From: Nitrospirales bacterium
GTDB lineage: Bacteria > Nitrospirota > Nitrospiria > Nitrospirales > UBA8639
Length of the DNA stretch: 56,998 nucleotides
Assembly: GCA_020027535.1 (NCBI GenBank)
Contig: JAHRAK010000092.1
Span: forward strand, 1-56,998
Direction of reading: 5' to 3'
Position 1 is the first letter of the stretch; every line of letters starts with the position of its first letter. Below, one piece after another: positions 7,439-16,703 of this stretch. The notes below the pieces were generated by a model. It made no database searches. It worked only from the letters and a program-made list of their open reading frames with translations, and was not told where the DNA came from. Both the position numbers and the translations under genes were made by a program.

Positions 7439-10400
7439 ATGAAGTTGAAATCCCTCCTGGTTTCCGGATTCAAGTCCTTTCCCGAAGCTCGACTCGACTT
7501 TCCCCAAGGCATTACCGCGGTGGTGGGGCCTAACGGAGTAGGCAAAAGCAACATCGTCGATGCCATTTTGTGGGTCTTGGGTGAGCAAAGCACCAAAACG
7601 CTGCGTAGTGAACGCATGGAAGACGTCATCTTCAATGGGACGGAATCCCGTAAGCCATTGGGGATGGCGGAAGTCTCGCTGGTCGTCGGCGACGTGACGA
7701 GTCAAGAACTCGAGCCTGTAGCCGGCGTGCTGGAGGCATTGCCGGGCAACAAAGAGTTAATGGTCACTCGCCGGTTGTACCGTGACGGGGAAAGCGAATA
7801 TTCCATCAATAAAATCCCTTGCCGGCTGAAAGATATTCGCGGCCTGTTTTTGGAAGCGAGGGCCGGCACCAAGGGGCATACGGTGATCGAACAGGGTAAT
7901 ATCGATCAAATTCTCTCCGGGTCTCCCCAAGACCGCCGGACGTTTATAGAGGAAACGGCGGGAATCGGTCGCTTCAAAAAACAAAAGACGGAAGCGCTGA
8001 ACAAACTCAAAACCACGCAACAGAACCTGATTCGAGTTCGAGACATTATTGCCGAGGTCCAAAAACAACTGCGGACCTTAAAACGCCAGGCGCAACAGGC
8101 CGAGCACTATCGAACGTTGAAGGAAGAATCGCGCGCACTCGAAATCCGGCTCCTGAAACACGATTTTGAAGGCTTACATCACCAGCGGACGCACGTTGAA
8201 TCCGAACTCGCCGGGTTGGAGTTGCGCGAGGCTGAACTCATGGCCGAGGAAGCACGCCTGATGGCGTCGTATGAGGAAGCCAAGTCGGTGCTTCTCCGTG
8301 ATGGGGAACTCGTCGGACATATGCAGGAAGAGCTTCGACAATTGGAACATGGCATCGGGCAGGCGCTCACGACCATGGAAGTCGAGCGGAACCGTGCAGA
8401 CTTGTTTGACCAGCAACGAACGCAAGCGTTGGAAGAACAGACCCGTCTCGTCGCGGTTTCCGAGCAAGCCGCGACGAACATCCGGAGCCTTCAGGAGCAG
8501 GTTCAACGCTCTGAAGGAGACATGGCTCAGGTGACCGGACAATTGACGGAACTGGAGATGGAACAGCAACAGCGAGGTGAGCGCCGGACTGCGTTACAGA
8601 CCCGGACCGAGCAAAGCAGGCAACGCCTGTTCGATCTTGCCGTCGAGCGTTCGCAAACCGAATCCCAGTTGACGAATCTCGATACCAAGCAACGGGAACT
8701 GCTGAGCCGCCTCCAGGACATTCAGGATGACCAAGCTCATTGCCGGCAGGAACGATCGAACGCCGAAGAGGCCCTGACCGGGCAAAACGTTCTCTTGCAA
8801 CAAGTCACTCAACACCTGGCAGTCGATCGTGAAAAGCACGAAACGCTGTCAGCCGCGAGGTTAAAACTCGAAGAACGGCTTCAAGAGGTCGATCAACAGC
8901 GGATTCAGGAACAAACCAACCGTGCGGCAGCCGAGTCGAGGCTGCGAGCACTGCAAGCCGTGCTTCAGGAAGAGTTGGGGTATCGGCAAGGCCAGGAAGA
9001 AAACGACCCCTCCCTGCGACGGGTGTGTCAGGGGGTCAAGGAAGTGTTCGCTGAACGGTTGAAGGTTCCACAAGAATATGAAGTCGCCATCGAGGCGGCA
9101 TTGGGAGAGCATATTCGCGCCTGGGTCGTGGACGGGGTTGATGACGTGCTGCAAGCGCTGGCGTTTGTCACGGAACATGGTTGGGGGCGTGGGACCTTTG
9201 TGACCGTGCAGCCTCCCGTTTCCTCCGCCGGGTCGTTCCTTGAGTCGTGGCCTGCCTTGGAGAAGGCGAAAGGCGTGTTGGGCAGGGCGGTCGACCTGGT
9301 TGCCGTCCCCGAGGATCTTCAGGGGGTGTTGCATTGTCTCTTGGGGCGTGTGGTGCTGGTGGATACGCTCGAAGACGGTCTGTCGGCGATCAACCACGTC
9401 ACTCAAGCCGATCTCGGGTCCTTGCTGTTGGTGACGCGGACCGGAGCAGTCATTGATCCCCGGGGCATCGTGACCGGCGGTTTCTCCGGTGAGGCAAGCG
9501 GGCTGCTTCAACGACGGCGTGAAGTGCATTCGTTGGAGCAGGAATTGTCCTCGATGAATCAACGCATTGCAGAATTTGACGGTCAACGCCGGACGGTGCA
9601 GGAACGGTTCGAGACGAACAAGCAAGAGCTTCAAACCCTTGAAGCCTCCTTGAAAGAATCCGAAATGAGGCAGCTCGTGGTTGAGCAGGAAATCTCCACC
9701 CTTGCGAGTCGCCTGCAGGACGCGGAGCAACGGTTGAATGCGAATCAAACGGAACGTGATTCGTGTCAGGTCGAACTCGCTCGGGTTCGAGAGCACGAAA
9801 GCCTGGCGCGAACGCGGCTCGGAGAGATCGCGCAACGACACGGCGAAGAAGAACAACGGCTGAAGGAATTGACCACACAACTTCAGGAAGTGGACGAAGC
9901 GATACGAGTGCTCTATGACCGGTTGACGGAGACGCGGTTAACCTTAACCACGTATCGGGAACGGCATGAACGGGCACGGGCGGATTTGGATCGCTTACAA
10001 GAGGAGGATCGCAGCCGCCGGGCACGGCTCCAAGGTCTTGCCGAGCAAATCGAGTCCCTGCGGACTCAAACCGGGAAGAGCCGGGAAGAACGCCGGCGAG
10101 CGGATTCGGTGTTTCAGGAATTGGATGCCAGGAAGACGAGTCTTCAGGGGGAGCTTCGTGAGGTTGAAGAGCGACATACGAACGGTCTTGAACGGACTCG
10201 GGAATATGAACACGGTCTCAATGAGAATCGAAAACAGTGTTCTTCGACCAGGGAAACGCGGCGAGCATCGGACGTTCACCTTGCGGAAATCCGGACGAGA
10301 ATGCAAACCATCGAGGAAGCCTTGACCGGCACCTATGGGGAATCCATCGACGAACGTGGAGAAAAAACGCCGCAGGCGGACGTTTCGCAAGATCCCGGGG

Positions 10401-11095
10401 CCGAGAACGAAGGGCCTGAGGCCTGGAAGGAACGGTTGCAGACCATTCGGACCAAGATGGATCGCATGGGGGCGTTGAATTTGGCCGCGATCGACGAGCA
10501 TCGAGAATTGGAGGAACGCTATCGGTTTCTCCACGAACAGGAAGAGGATTTGTCTGAATCGATACGCTCGCTTCAAGAAATCATCGAACGCCTCAATCGA
10601 ACGACGAATCGAATGTTTCAGCAGATGTTCGAGGCGATCCAGGAAAAGTTCGGGGGAGTCTTTTCGGCCTTTTTTGCCGGAGGACAGGCGGAGTTGGTGT
10701 TGGTGCAGCCGGACCCGGAAGAACAAGAGGAAGAGATGGGGATGGAGCCCGGCGTCGATATTATCGCGCAGCCTCCAGGCAAACGTCTCAAAAATCTGAC
10801 GATGTTATCCGGCGGGGAAAAAACCCTGACCGTATTGGCCTTGCTGTTTGCCAGTTTTCTGACGAAGCCGTCGCCGTTTTGTATTTTGGACGAGGTCGAT
10901 GCCCCATTGGATGAACCAAACGTGGTCCGGTTCGCTCGATTCTTGCCTCAGTTAATCCCGCTTTCTCAGTTTCTCGTGATCACGCATAATAAACGCACGA
11001 TGGAAGTCGCCGATTCCCTGTTTGGGGTGACCATGGAAGAGCCCGGCGTCTCAAAGTTTGTTTCCGTGCGAATCGCGGATTTCGAGAAAGTATAA
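7439..11095 (+). CDS. smc: Chromosome segregation SMC ATPase
   Basis: SMC is the ATPase core of the condensin-like complex that compacts and segregates the chromosome. The 1218-residue protein shows the full architecture. Walker A GPNGVGKSN lies at residues 30-38. A long coiled coil runs from about 170 to 505, followed by a hinge (about 515-685, with VAIEAALGEHIRAWVVD and a GIVTGGF end) and a second coiled coil to about 1000. The ABC signature LSGGEKTLTVLALLFA lies near 1123 and Walker B FCILDEVDAPLD near 1147. An acidic insertion (residues 975-1000) precedes the C-terminal head. ScpA/ScpB are not in the window. The gene is monocistronic, ending at a bidirectional terminator. Confidence 0.97.
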   Translation: MKLKSLLVSGFKSFPEARLDFPQGITAVVGPNGVGKSNIVDAILWVLGEQSTKTLRSERMEDVIFNGTESRKPLGMAEVSLVVGDVTSQELEPVAGVLEALPGNKELMVTRRLYRDGESEYSINKIPCRLKDIRGLFLEARAGTKGHTVIEQGNIDQILSGSPQDRRTFIEETAGIGRFKKQKTEALNKLKTTQQNLIRVRDIIAEVQKQLRTLKRQAQQAEHYRTLKEESRALEIRLLKHDFEGLHHQRTHVESELAGLELREAELMAEEARLMASYEEAKSVLLRDGELVGHMQEELRQLEHGIGQALTTMEVERNRADLFDQQRTQALEEQTRLVAVSEQAATNIRSLQEQVQRSEGDMAQVTGQLTELEMEQQQRGERRTALQTRTEQSRQRLFDLAVERSQTESQLTNLDTKQRELLSRLQDIQDDQAHCRQERSNAEEALTGQNVLLQQVTQHLAVDREKHETLSAARLKLEERLQEVDQQRIQEQTNRAAAESRLRALQAVLQEELGYRQGQEENDPSLRRVCQGVKEVFAERLKVPQEYEVAIEAALGEHIRAWVVDGVDDVLQALAFVTEHGWGRGTFVTVQPPVSSAGSFLESWPALEKAKGVLGRAVDLVAVPEDLQGVLHCLLGRVVLVDTLEDGLSAINHVTQADLGSLLLVTRTGAVIDPRGIVTGGFSGEASGLLQRRREVHSLEQELSSMNQRIAEFDGQRRTVQERFETNKQELQTLEASLKESEMRQLVVEQEISTLASRLQDAEQRLNANQTERDSCQVELARVREHESLARTRLGEIAQRHGEEEQRLKELTTQLQEVDEAIRVLYDRLTETRLTLTTYRERHERARADLDRLQEEDRSRRARLQGLAEQIESLRTQTGKSREERRRADSVFQELDARKTSLQGELREVEERHTNGLERTREYEHGLNENRKQCSSTRETRRASDVHLAEIRTRMQTIEEALTGTYGESIDERGEKTPQADVSQDPGAENEGPEAWKERLQTIRTKMDRMGALNLAAIDEHRELEERYRFLHEQEEDLSESIRSLQEIIERLNRTTNRMFQQMFEAIQEKFGGVFSAFFAGGQAELVLVQPDPEEQEEEMGMEPGVDIIAQPPGKRLKNLTMLSGGEKTLTVLALLFASFLTKPSPFCILDEVDAPLDEPNVVRFARFLPQLIPLSQFLVITHNKRTMEVADSLFGVTMEEPGVSKFVSVRIADFEKV

Positions 11096-11132
11096 CGGCA
11101 AGGGGTCGGAAGATTTTGTGCGAGGTGAAAAC

Positions 11133-11168
11133 ACAAAGCCCCGTCTTCGTATGAAGACGGGGCTTTGT
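11133..11168. terminator. Bidirectional terminator between smc and ferredoxin gene
   Basis: A perfect 16-bp stem (arm ACAAAGCCCCGTCTTC at 11133-11148, its complement at 11153-11168) with loop GTAT lies between the convergent gene ends. Short A and T tracts sit at the stem base, so it can serve both strands. Confidence 0.8.
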
Positions 11169-11178
11169 CAACATCCTG

Positions 11179-11526
11179 CTAGTTTCGTACGCCGCTCCAC
11201 ACCTTTTCAGGATCGATTTCTTTATCAGGGTTCAAGGTTCTTGCTTTATCGAGTAAGACATCGGTGGTTTCAGGGACTTCCGGGTCGGAGATGCAACAGT
11301 CATCAACCGGGCAGACGGCCGCGCATTGCGGTTCGTCAAAATGCCCGACGCATTCGGTACAGCGTTCATGGGTAATCACGTACACCGTATCCCCCTCGCC
11401 TTGTCCTTCACCCACCGCATACCCTTTTTCTTCTGCGGCACTTCGAGTTTCGAAGATGGCCTCATTCGGGCATTCCGGCAAACATGCTCCGCAATTAATA
11501 CATTCTTCCGTTATCAATAACGACAT
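11179..11526 (-). CDS. YfhL-like 2[4Fe-4S] dicluster ferredoxin
   Basis: The 115-residue soluble electron carrier has one cluster motif CINCGACLPECP near the N-terminus. A second, spaced set (CTECVGHFDEPQCAAVCPVDDC) follows, with the insertion typical of the YfhL/alloferredoxin type. Between them is a loop (about residues 30-50) rich in Gly and Glu. It has a strong ribosome-binding site (AAGGAGG seven bases before the ATG) and its own promoter. Possible clients in this window are IspH, ThiC, NadA and the ferredoxin-type nitrite reductase NirA. No physical operon links it to any of them. Confidence 0.9.
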   Translation of the reverse strand: MSLLITEECINCGACLPECPNEAIFETRSAAEEKGYAVGEGQGEGDTVYVITHERCTECVGHFDEPQCAAVCPVDDCCISDPEVPETTDVLLDKARTLNPDKEIDPEKVWSGVRN

Positions 11527-11588
11527 AAATTCCTCCTTCTATCGAACCAGCAAGAGTCTGGGATCACCCAAAGCGATATAGACTATAT

Positions 11589-11617
11589 ATTCTAGGCACC
11601 CGTGAATATCGAGTCAA
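11589..11617 (-). promoter_or_regulatory. Sigma-70 promoter for the ferredoxin gene
   Basis: On the minus strand, TTGACT (11617-11612) and TAGAAT (11594-11589) are separated by exactly 17 bases, about 63 bases before the ATG at 11526. Confidence 0.6.
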
Positions 11618-11743
11618 CGGGACAGAAGCCCTATGGCCCTAAGCCATTTGGACTGTTCTCCTAACGGGTTGTGGCCATGGTTGCACTCTTTTCGCGGAAC
11701 TGAAAATGACCCGCGCTCAGGACAAAGCCTTGCCAACGGCCCG

Positions 11744-12520
11744 TCAATCCTCAAGGTGATAGTCCCACCCCCGGACAAGAGATGACCTTCCTGCAACCGC
11801 CAATGCTCCCCAGAACCCTTGTCCCAAGGGGAGATTAAACAGGGACCAAGCAGCAGGAACGTGTCCCTGAACGTTGAGGATTCGAGGCGGTTCGTCGGGG
11901 GTAAAGGAAACCGTCACATGCTTCAGAGGAAACGAAAATCCCTTTCCAATGGCTTTAATAAAGGCTTCTTTTCTGGTCCAACAACGAAAGAATGCCGCCT
12001 GTTGTTCGGCCTGGGGAAGCTGCTGAAAAGCCGTGAATTCTTCAGGACTGCAAATGCGTTCGGCAAGACCCGTATAATCCAAGGAATCCCGCTCACCCTC
12101 AAGATCAATGCCGACTTCAATGTCGAGGGAAACGGCGTACACAGCCATGTGTTGCGAATGAGACACGTTAAAATGAAGCGGTTGATTCACGGGGTCTTGC
12201 ACAAACGGTTTTCCAAAGGGGCCCGATTCAAAACGGATGTCCCGTGGAGGTGTCCGGAGATAGCGAGCGAGGATATGTCGCAGGATTCCCCGTGCCGCGG
12301 TAAAGCGTCGTTGGTGTTGGGATAATTTCAAACGTTGCGCGCGTGTTCGCTCGTCCGGACTCAGGGTATCCTGATACACTTGAAGACGTGCGAAGGGTAC
12401 GTCTACAATCGCGCGCCACACGTGAATATGGCCCGCCTGCAGAAGGTACCCGCCCTCGGGAACGTTCCCAAAGAAAGAAGATGGGGAGGACGATGGGGTC
12501 AGGGAACTCTCGTGACTCAT
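11744..12520 (-). CDS. 4'-phosphopantetheinyl transferase (Sfp type)
   Basis: This enzyme transfers phosphopantetheine from CoA to a serine of carrier proteins. The core motifs are FESGPFGKP, LHFNVSHS, VGIDLE (Mg-binding Asp and Glu) and FFRCWTRKEAFIKAIGKGF with the WxxKEA signature, as in Sfp-type enzymes. Sfp-type members often serve polyketide or peptide synthetases, but some bacteria use them for fatty acid ACP as well. The start at 12520 (MSHESS) is preferred because the alternative ATG at 12559 would overlap the divergent transporter gene. The N-terminal 30 residues are Ser/Pro-rich and probably disordered. Confidence 0.9.
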   Translation of the reverse strand: MSHESSLTPSSSPSSFFGNVPEGGYLLQAGHIHVWRAIVDVPFARLQVYQDTLSPDERTRAQRLKLSQHQRRFTAARGILRHILARYLRTPPRDIRFESGPFGKPFVQDPVNQPLHFNVSHSQHMAVYAVSLDIEVGIDLEGERDSLDYTGLAERICSPEEFTAFQQLPQAEQQAAFFRCWTRKEAFIKAIGKGFSFPLKHVTVSFTPDEPPRILNVQGHVPAAWSLFNLPLGQGFWGALAVAGRSSLVRGWDYHLED

Positions 12521-12608
12521 GCCTGATTCATAGAAAGACACACAGTGCGCTCCGTGCATGCTTGATCCGCGGAGCGGGCTAAGAAGTATTGTACAAAGAA
12601 ACGCATTC

Positions 12609-13517
12609 GTGAGGCGAGCGTTGAGTAGACCACCAAAATCAGCGGCTTATACCGCATTAATCACCGCCTCGGTGGTGTGGGGCGGGTCGGTCGTGGCCCA
12701 GAAAGTGGCGTTGGGTGCCTTCTCCGCCGTGGAAGTGTCGGTGTTTCGAGGACTCGGCGCGTTGGTCATTCTGGTTCCGTTGTGGTGGTGGCAGGAGCAG
12801 TCCAAGACGCGTTTGACCGTGCGGGATTTCGGGGTGCTCACGGCCTTGGGGCTCGCCGTGCTCGGGAATCATCTTCTGGTGTTGTATGGGCTTCAGTACA
12901 TCGGGGCCGGAGCCGCCGGCGTGATTATCGGGGCCAGCCCGGCCATTACGGCTTTTCTTTCCTCATTGATGCTGCGAGATATCCCGTTTCGTCAAGTCTG
13001 GGTCGGGTGTGCGGTGTCGTTCATCGGTGTGGCCCTGGTGTCGGGTGGCGATGCAACGGCGGATGGCGGCGCGAACCCGGTTTTGGGTGGAGGGTTGGTC
13101 GTCCTGGCTTTGATAAGCTGGGCTTTATATACCATCGGGAGCCGCTGGATGATGGAAGGGCTGTCGCCGCTGACGGTGAATTGGACGACGCTCTCCATCT
13201 CCATCGTCTTTCAAGTCCCGTTGCTGTGGATAGACCAGCAAGTGTTGGAGACAGGTATCGGGAGTATTCCCACCTCAGGGTGGGTGGCGTTGGGGTACGT
13301 CATCGTCTTTGCCACTGCACTTGGACAGCAAGCCTGGCTCTATGGAGTGTCCGGTATCGGACCTTCGCGTGCCGGGGTGTTTACCAATTTGATTCCCGTG
13401 TCCGCGCTTGTCTTGTCGTTTGGTATCCTCGGAGAATCCCTGGATCTGATCAAAGTGCTTGGCATCGGATTCGTGTTGGGCGGGGTCTGGTTGGTCACCC
13501 GGTCTTCAGGGACCTGA
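12609..13517 (+). CDS. EamA/DMT-superfamily transporter
   Basis: The product is a ten-helix inner-membrane transporter of the drug/metabolite family, with two EamA repeats: residues about 15-140, ending in GVALVSGGD, and about 160-300, ending in GGVWLVTR. Members export amino acids, metabolites or drugs; the substrate cannot be told from sequence. GTG 12609 and TTG 12621 (the latter behind GAGG) are both plausible starts. An upstream ATG at 12558 would overlap the divergent transferase gene and precede a TATTGT-like -10 near 12588. Confidence 0.85.
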   Translation: MRRALSRPPKSAAYTALITASVVWGGSVVAQKVALGAFSAVEVSVFRGLGALVILVPLWWWQEQSKTRLTVRDFGVLTALGLAVLGNHLLVLYGLQYIGAGAAGVIIGASPAITAFLSSLMLRDIPFRQVWVGCAVSFIGVALVSGGDATADGGANPVLGGGLVVLALISWALYTIGSRWMMEGLSPLTVNWTTLSISIVFQVPLLWIDQQVLETGIGSIPTSGWVALGYVIVFATALGQQAWLYGVSGIGPSRAGVFTNLIPVSALVLSFGILGESLDLIKVLGIGFVLGGVWLVTRSSGT

Positions 13518-13557
13518 GGGGCCGAGGGTTGCTCAAACGTCGCTCGAATGGGATGAT

Positions 13558-13730
13558 GATTTTCGGGACGGCACCCTTCGGCTTCGCTCCCTTCGACTAC
13601 GCTCAGGACAGGCAGGGCAGGCGGGGGCCGTCCCCTACAACGACAACGATGTAGGGACAACCCCCCGTGGTTGTCCGTCCGAGATGGCACATGGTTCATA
13701 CGGGACGGCACGGGGGCCATGCGCTGCCTG
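13558..13730. repeat. Mixed intergenic repeats after the DMT gene
   Basis: GGGACGGCACCCTTCGGCTT and CCCTTCGACTACGCTCAGGA (13567-13640) are followed by the GTAGGGACAACC/GGTTGTCCGTC hairpin (13651-13680) and a further GGGACGGCACGGGGGCC. The same compound order recurs at 34659-34790. No gene is visible between 13518 and 13767. Confidence 0.75.
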
Positions 13731-13767
13731 ATTGCGGAACGCGTTGAATGGAGAAAGGTAGAACCGA

Positions 13768-14160
13768 ATGCTGAAAGAGCGAATCGAGGAAGTGACGTTG
13801 GCCAACGAGGCGTTTTATCGGGCCTTCGAGAGTCTGGACATCGGGGAAATGGATAAGGTGTGGGCGCACCAGGAATACGTGACGTGCATCCATCCGGGCT
13901 GGAGTATGCGGGTCAGCTGGCCGATGGTTCGGGATTCCTGGGTCGTCATTTTTAATAATATTTTTTCCATGGAGTTTTCCCTCACGGAATTACAGGTCCA
14001 AGTCGCCGGTGAGGTGGCCTGGGTGATTTGTACCGAAAATATTACGAGCCGGCACGCGGACAGCAACCAAAACAGTCGAGTCGTGGCGACCAATCTGTAT
14101 GAGCACATGGACGATGGCTGGAAGATCATCCACCATCACGGCTCCCCGTTAATGGAGTAG
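13768..14160 (+). CDS. SnoaL-like / NTF2-family protein
   Basis: The 130-residue protein has the NTF2-like cone fold signature. An N-terminal helix (ANEAFYRAFESLDIGEMDKVWA) is followed by a CIHPGW turn, a WPMVRDSW helix and a beta-sheet ending in DDGWKIIHHHGSP. Related small proteins are annotated as nuclear transport factor 2 family or SnoaL-like; many are of unknown ligand, and some act as limonene-epoxide-hydrolase or ketosteroid-isomerase relatives. No catalytic residue set is recognisable. AAAGG lies 11 bases before the ATG. Confidence 0.75.
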   Translation: MLKERIEEVTLANEAFYRAFESLDIGEMDKVWAHQEYVTCIHPGWSMRVSWPMVRDSWVVIFNNIFSMEFSLTELQVQVAGEVAWVICTENITSRHADSNQNSRVVATNLYEHMDDGWKIIHHHGSPLME

Positions 14161-14246
14161 GCGGGGGATCACGATCGTTGTTCCCTGGCTATTGGCAGGA
14201 TTATTTCCTGTAGGGGCGAACCTGCGTGTTCGCCCTGCTCCACGAT

Positions 14247-14462
14247 TTAATGCGGAATGGCGAGGGTGTTGTACCATTCTTCGACAATCGCATCCCGTTC
14301 CACCATCGTCATGCCGTTATATTTCCGGAATATCCCTTTGCCACCCTTTTTTCGCCGCCAGGTCACAAAATCGGAAAAATGGTCTTTGCACACGGTGCCG
14401 GTTCCGGCCGGGGCATAGCCTTGGTTCGCGCATCCTTCGATCATACAATCTCGAGCATTCAT
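14247..14462 (-). CDS. Small conserved-looking protein with Cys/His knuckle
   Basis: The 71-residue protein starts at 14462 behind a good ribosome-binding site (AAAGGAG, eight bases away). It has CMIEGC near the N-terminus and a later C-K-D-H, which could bind zinc, then a basic WRRKKGGKG stretch and an acidic C-terminal helix. I do not recognise the family. A longer frame to 14525 reads through an intergenic repeat (translated as PHPNPLPEGEG) and is rejected. Confidence 0.6.
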   Translation of the reverse strand: MNARDCMIEGCANQGYAPAGTGTVCKDHFSDFVTWRRKKGGKGIFRKYNGMTMVERDAIVEEWYNTLAIPH

Positions 14463-14476
14463 ACCGTTGACTCCTT

Positions 14477-14516
14477 TTCCCTCTCCCTCTGGGAGAGGGT
14501 TGGGGTGAGGGGGCAG
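14477..14516. repeat. CCCTCTCCC...GGGAGAGGG palindrome
   Basis: CCCTCTCCCTCTGGGAGAGG followed by GTTGGGGTGAGGG. Relatives lie at 18251-18305, 34617-34652, 45152-45192, 45795-45858 and 49228-49265. Confidence 0.75.
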
Positions 14517-14683
14517 CGCAGACACGCAGATCTGCCCTTACGGTCCAGTATGCCCAACCGTCACGCAGCATTGCAACGGCACGGCGAACACTTGCATTCT
14601 TGCCGACGGACTGGCTATCGTAGCCGACAGCTTGATTCGGGCGAAAAGCCCGTTCTGAACGGATTGAGAAAGGAGAGTGACTT

Positions 14684-15154
14684 GTGGCAACAGCGAAAGA
14701 GGTTTTTGAACAAGTGAGAACGGCGGCTCTGGCGGCGACTGGGCCGGACGAGCGCGCCTTGCAAATCGATTATCCCGCCTTGGAGAAGAAAATAGACGCG
14801 GCGCTGGGCACCCGGACTATCGCCATCTTGCATATCAATCAATATTTACCGGAAGGGTATGAAGACCAGGGACACTTCAATGCGGTCGCCGTGACGGAAG
14901 GCAACGTGGTGTATGATATGGTCATCGGCGATCAATATTTTCGCTATGATATGTTTTCCGCTGCCGATCTCACCAAATTCCAAGCCATCGACGGCATCTA
15001 TAAAGACGAGGAAAAACGGGAAGAAATTTCCTTTTTGAGTTTGCGACTCCAGCATGGAGACGAAGCGCATATTTTGTTGGGATTAGATGATGCTCAGCGA
15101 GCCAGTGCCCTGGCCATTGGCGAAAAACTTTCGTCAGCGCGCCATCCGGAATAA
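14684..15154 (+). CDS. Conserved hypothetical acidic protein
   Basis: The GTG start follows AAGGAGA eight bases upstream. The 156-residue soluble protein has an N-terminal helix, then HINQYLPEGYEDQGHFNAVAV and aromatic-rich DMVIGDQYFRYDMF strands, then a helical end. No signal peptide, membrane segment or known motif is visible, and I cannot name a function. It is a single gene between repeat-containing gaps. Confidence 0.6.
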   Translation: MATAKEVFEQVRTAALAATGPDERALQIDYPALEKKIDAALGTRTIAILHINQYLPEGYEDQGHFNAVAVTEGNVVYDMVIGDQYFRYDMFSAADLTKFQAIDGIYKDEEKREEISFLSLRLQHGDEAHILLGLDDAQRASALAIGEKLSSARHPE

Positions 15155-15231
15155 CAACCCTTCAAACGTTTATTCTGCTTCAGAATCCTTTCACGTGTTA
15201 CTTCACCACGGGCAGACACGCAGGTCTGCCC

Positions 15232-16326
15232 CTACGCGTGATAAAACGGAAGGGCCTGCACGATGGAGGGCTGGCGTTGTCCGTTGACGTCCACGTCCAG
15301 GGCGGTGCCCGGAGCGGTGAAGTCCCTCAACGGAAAAGCCAAGGCAATGGTTTTGTTGAGGGTCGGGGAGTGAATCGCACTGCTGACCCACCCGACCTCT
15401 CGATCGTCACTGAACACTTTGGCATCGGGAGGCGGAACCGTGTTCTCCGGTGAATCAATCACCAGGCCCACCAGTCGCCGTTTGACTGTGCCGTACGTGT
15501 CCATGCGCGCGACGACTTCTTGTCCGGGATAGCACCCTTTACTGAGGCTGAAGGCTTTACCTTCCAAGTTGGCTTCGGGCGGCACGATCCGTTCATTCAA
15601 ATCCGGTCCCAGTTTGGGGAGGCCCGCTTCGATACGCAGGGATTCTCGTGCTGCCGTGCCGATGGCTCGCAGGGCAACGGCTTCCCCGGCTCCCCACAGC
15701 CGGCTCCAGGCTTGGTCCATGGCGTCATTCGGCATCAGAATTTCAACGTCGCGTTCCCCGGTTTCCTGGGTGGTGGCAATCAGAGCTGTTTGCCCATTCA
15801 GGTCGTGGGTCAGGAAGGACCCCGGTTTCAAGTCGGTGACGTCGACTCCCAGCGATTGCCGGATAAGGAGCGGGGCCTTTGGACCACTGACCAGAATAAT
15901 GCCCCAGGTATCCGCACCGTTCTTCATTTTGGCTTTGGTGCCGTAAAGAAGAAACTTGCGAAAGGTTTCATAGGTGACGGCCCCTGATTCGCCCACGTCT
16001 TCCACGAACAGAGACTCCTCAAGCCGGTAGACTCGAAAATAGCTCAGCATCTTGCCTTTGTGCGTCATGAAACTCGAATACAACCAGTCTCCGGACTGGA
16101 GCGGCAGAATGTCGTTACTGATAATGCTTTGAAGCCAGGTGACGCGATCGTCTCCCGTCACGTGCAGTTTTCCGCGATGTGAGATATCGGCAATCCCTGC
16201 GCCGTTTCTGACCGCGTGATGTTCGGCAACGGGATCGCCATAATGGACCGGCATCTCCCACTCCCCGGCGGGGCCGAAGTGGGCTCCCAGTTGCTGATGG
16301 GTGGTATGAAGGGAAGACTGTTTCAT
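15232..16326 (-). CDS. ygfZ: Folate-binding YgfZ/GcvT-like protein
   Basis: YgfZ-family proteins bind tetrahydrofolate and help maintain or repair Fe-S enzymes; they are homologous to the glycine-cleavage T protein. The diagnostic K-G-C-Y-x-G-Q-E motif is present (KGCYPGQEVVARMDTYG, near residue 258), and the N-terminal GcvT-like part has DISHRGKLHVTGDDRVTWLQ. At 364 residues it is close to GcvT length, so an aminomethyltransferase role is possible. However, the KGCYPGQE motif and the absence of other gcv genes favour YgfZ. Its ATG overlaps the stop of the upstream pseudo-receiver gene, implying translational coupling. Confidence 0.8.
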   Translation of the reverse strand: MKQSSLHTTHQQLGAHFGPAGEWEMPVHYGDPVAEHHAVRNGAGIADISHRGKLHVTGDDRVTWLQSIISNDILPLQSGDWLYSSFMTHKGKMLSYFRVYRLEESLFVEDVGESGAVTYETFRKFLLYGTKAKMKNGADTWGIILVSGPKAPLLIRQSLGVDVTDLKPGSFLTHDLNGQTALIATTQETGERDVEILMPNDAMDQAWSRLWGAGEAVALRAIGTAARESLRIEAGLPKLGPDLNERIVPPEANLEGKAFSLSKGCYPGQEVVARMDTYGTVKRRLVGLVIDSPENTVPPPDAKVFSDDREVGWVSSAIHSPTLNKTIALAFPLRDFTAPGTALDVDVNGQRQPSIVQALPFYHA

Positions 16327-16703
16327 GCCGGGGGTTGCGTCACTTCTTGGAGGAGAGCCAGGGTTCTGGCGGAAAATTCATTGCGTGAGACGATTTTATC
16401 GATGCCGAGTTCCTTCGCCTGGCGCCACGTGTCGACTTCTTCATGATTGGCAAACGCCAGGACCGGGACGCGGTTCAACGCCGTCTCGCTTTTGGCGGTT
16501 TTCAGCATGGTGGTGGCATCGAGCCCGGGATCGTTCATATTCAGCACAATGGCAGTCGGCGCATGGATCTTGGCCTTTTCGAGGATCTGATCCGGAGACG
16601 TGACGCGCTTGAGCCCATAGCCGGCGGGTTTAAAGGCATCACGAATCTTCGTATAGAAAAAAATATCGGTCACACCCACGAGAACGATTTTTTCGTGTTC
16701 CAC
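16323..16703 (-). CDS. Receiver-like protein lacking the phospho-acceptor Asp
   Basis: The 126-129-residue protein has the length and alternating pattern of a CheY-like domain (KIVLVGVTDIFFYTKIRDAF, then TAIVLNMNDPGLD, then VPVLAF). The position that is normally the phosphorylated Asp in LVLDxxxPGxD is Asn here (IVLNMNDPG). The acidic pocket near the N-terminus (usually DD or ED) is replaced by VTD, and the late Lys is not evident. It should therefore be a pseudo-receiver that cannot take phosphate. The GTG at 16703 with AGGTGG upstream is preferred over GTG 16712. Its stop overlaps the ygfZ-like start. Confidence 0.65.
   Translation of the reverse strand: MEHEKIVLVGVTDIFFYTKIRDAFKPAGYGLKRVTSPDQILEKAKIHAPTAIVLNMNDPGLDATTMLKTAKSETALNRVPVLAFANHEEVDTWRQAKELGIDKIVSRNEFSARTLALLQEVTQPPA

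Noticed and set aside
8861-9880. A 339-codon minus-strand frame inside smc
   Set aside because: It is antisense to the SMC coiled coil and hinge; long antisense frames are common opposite such Glu/Gln/Arg-rich repeats.
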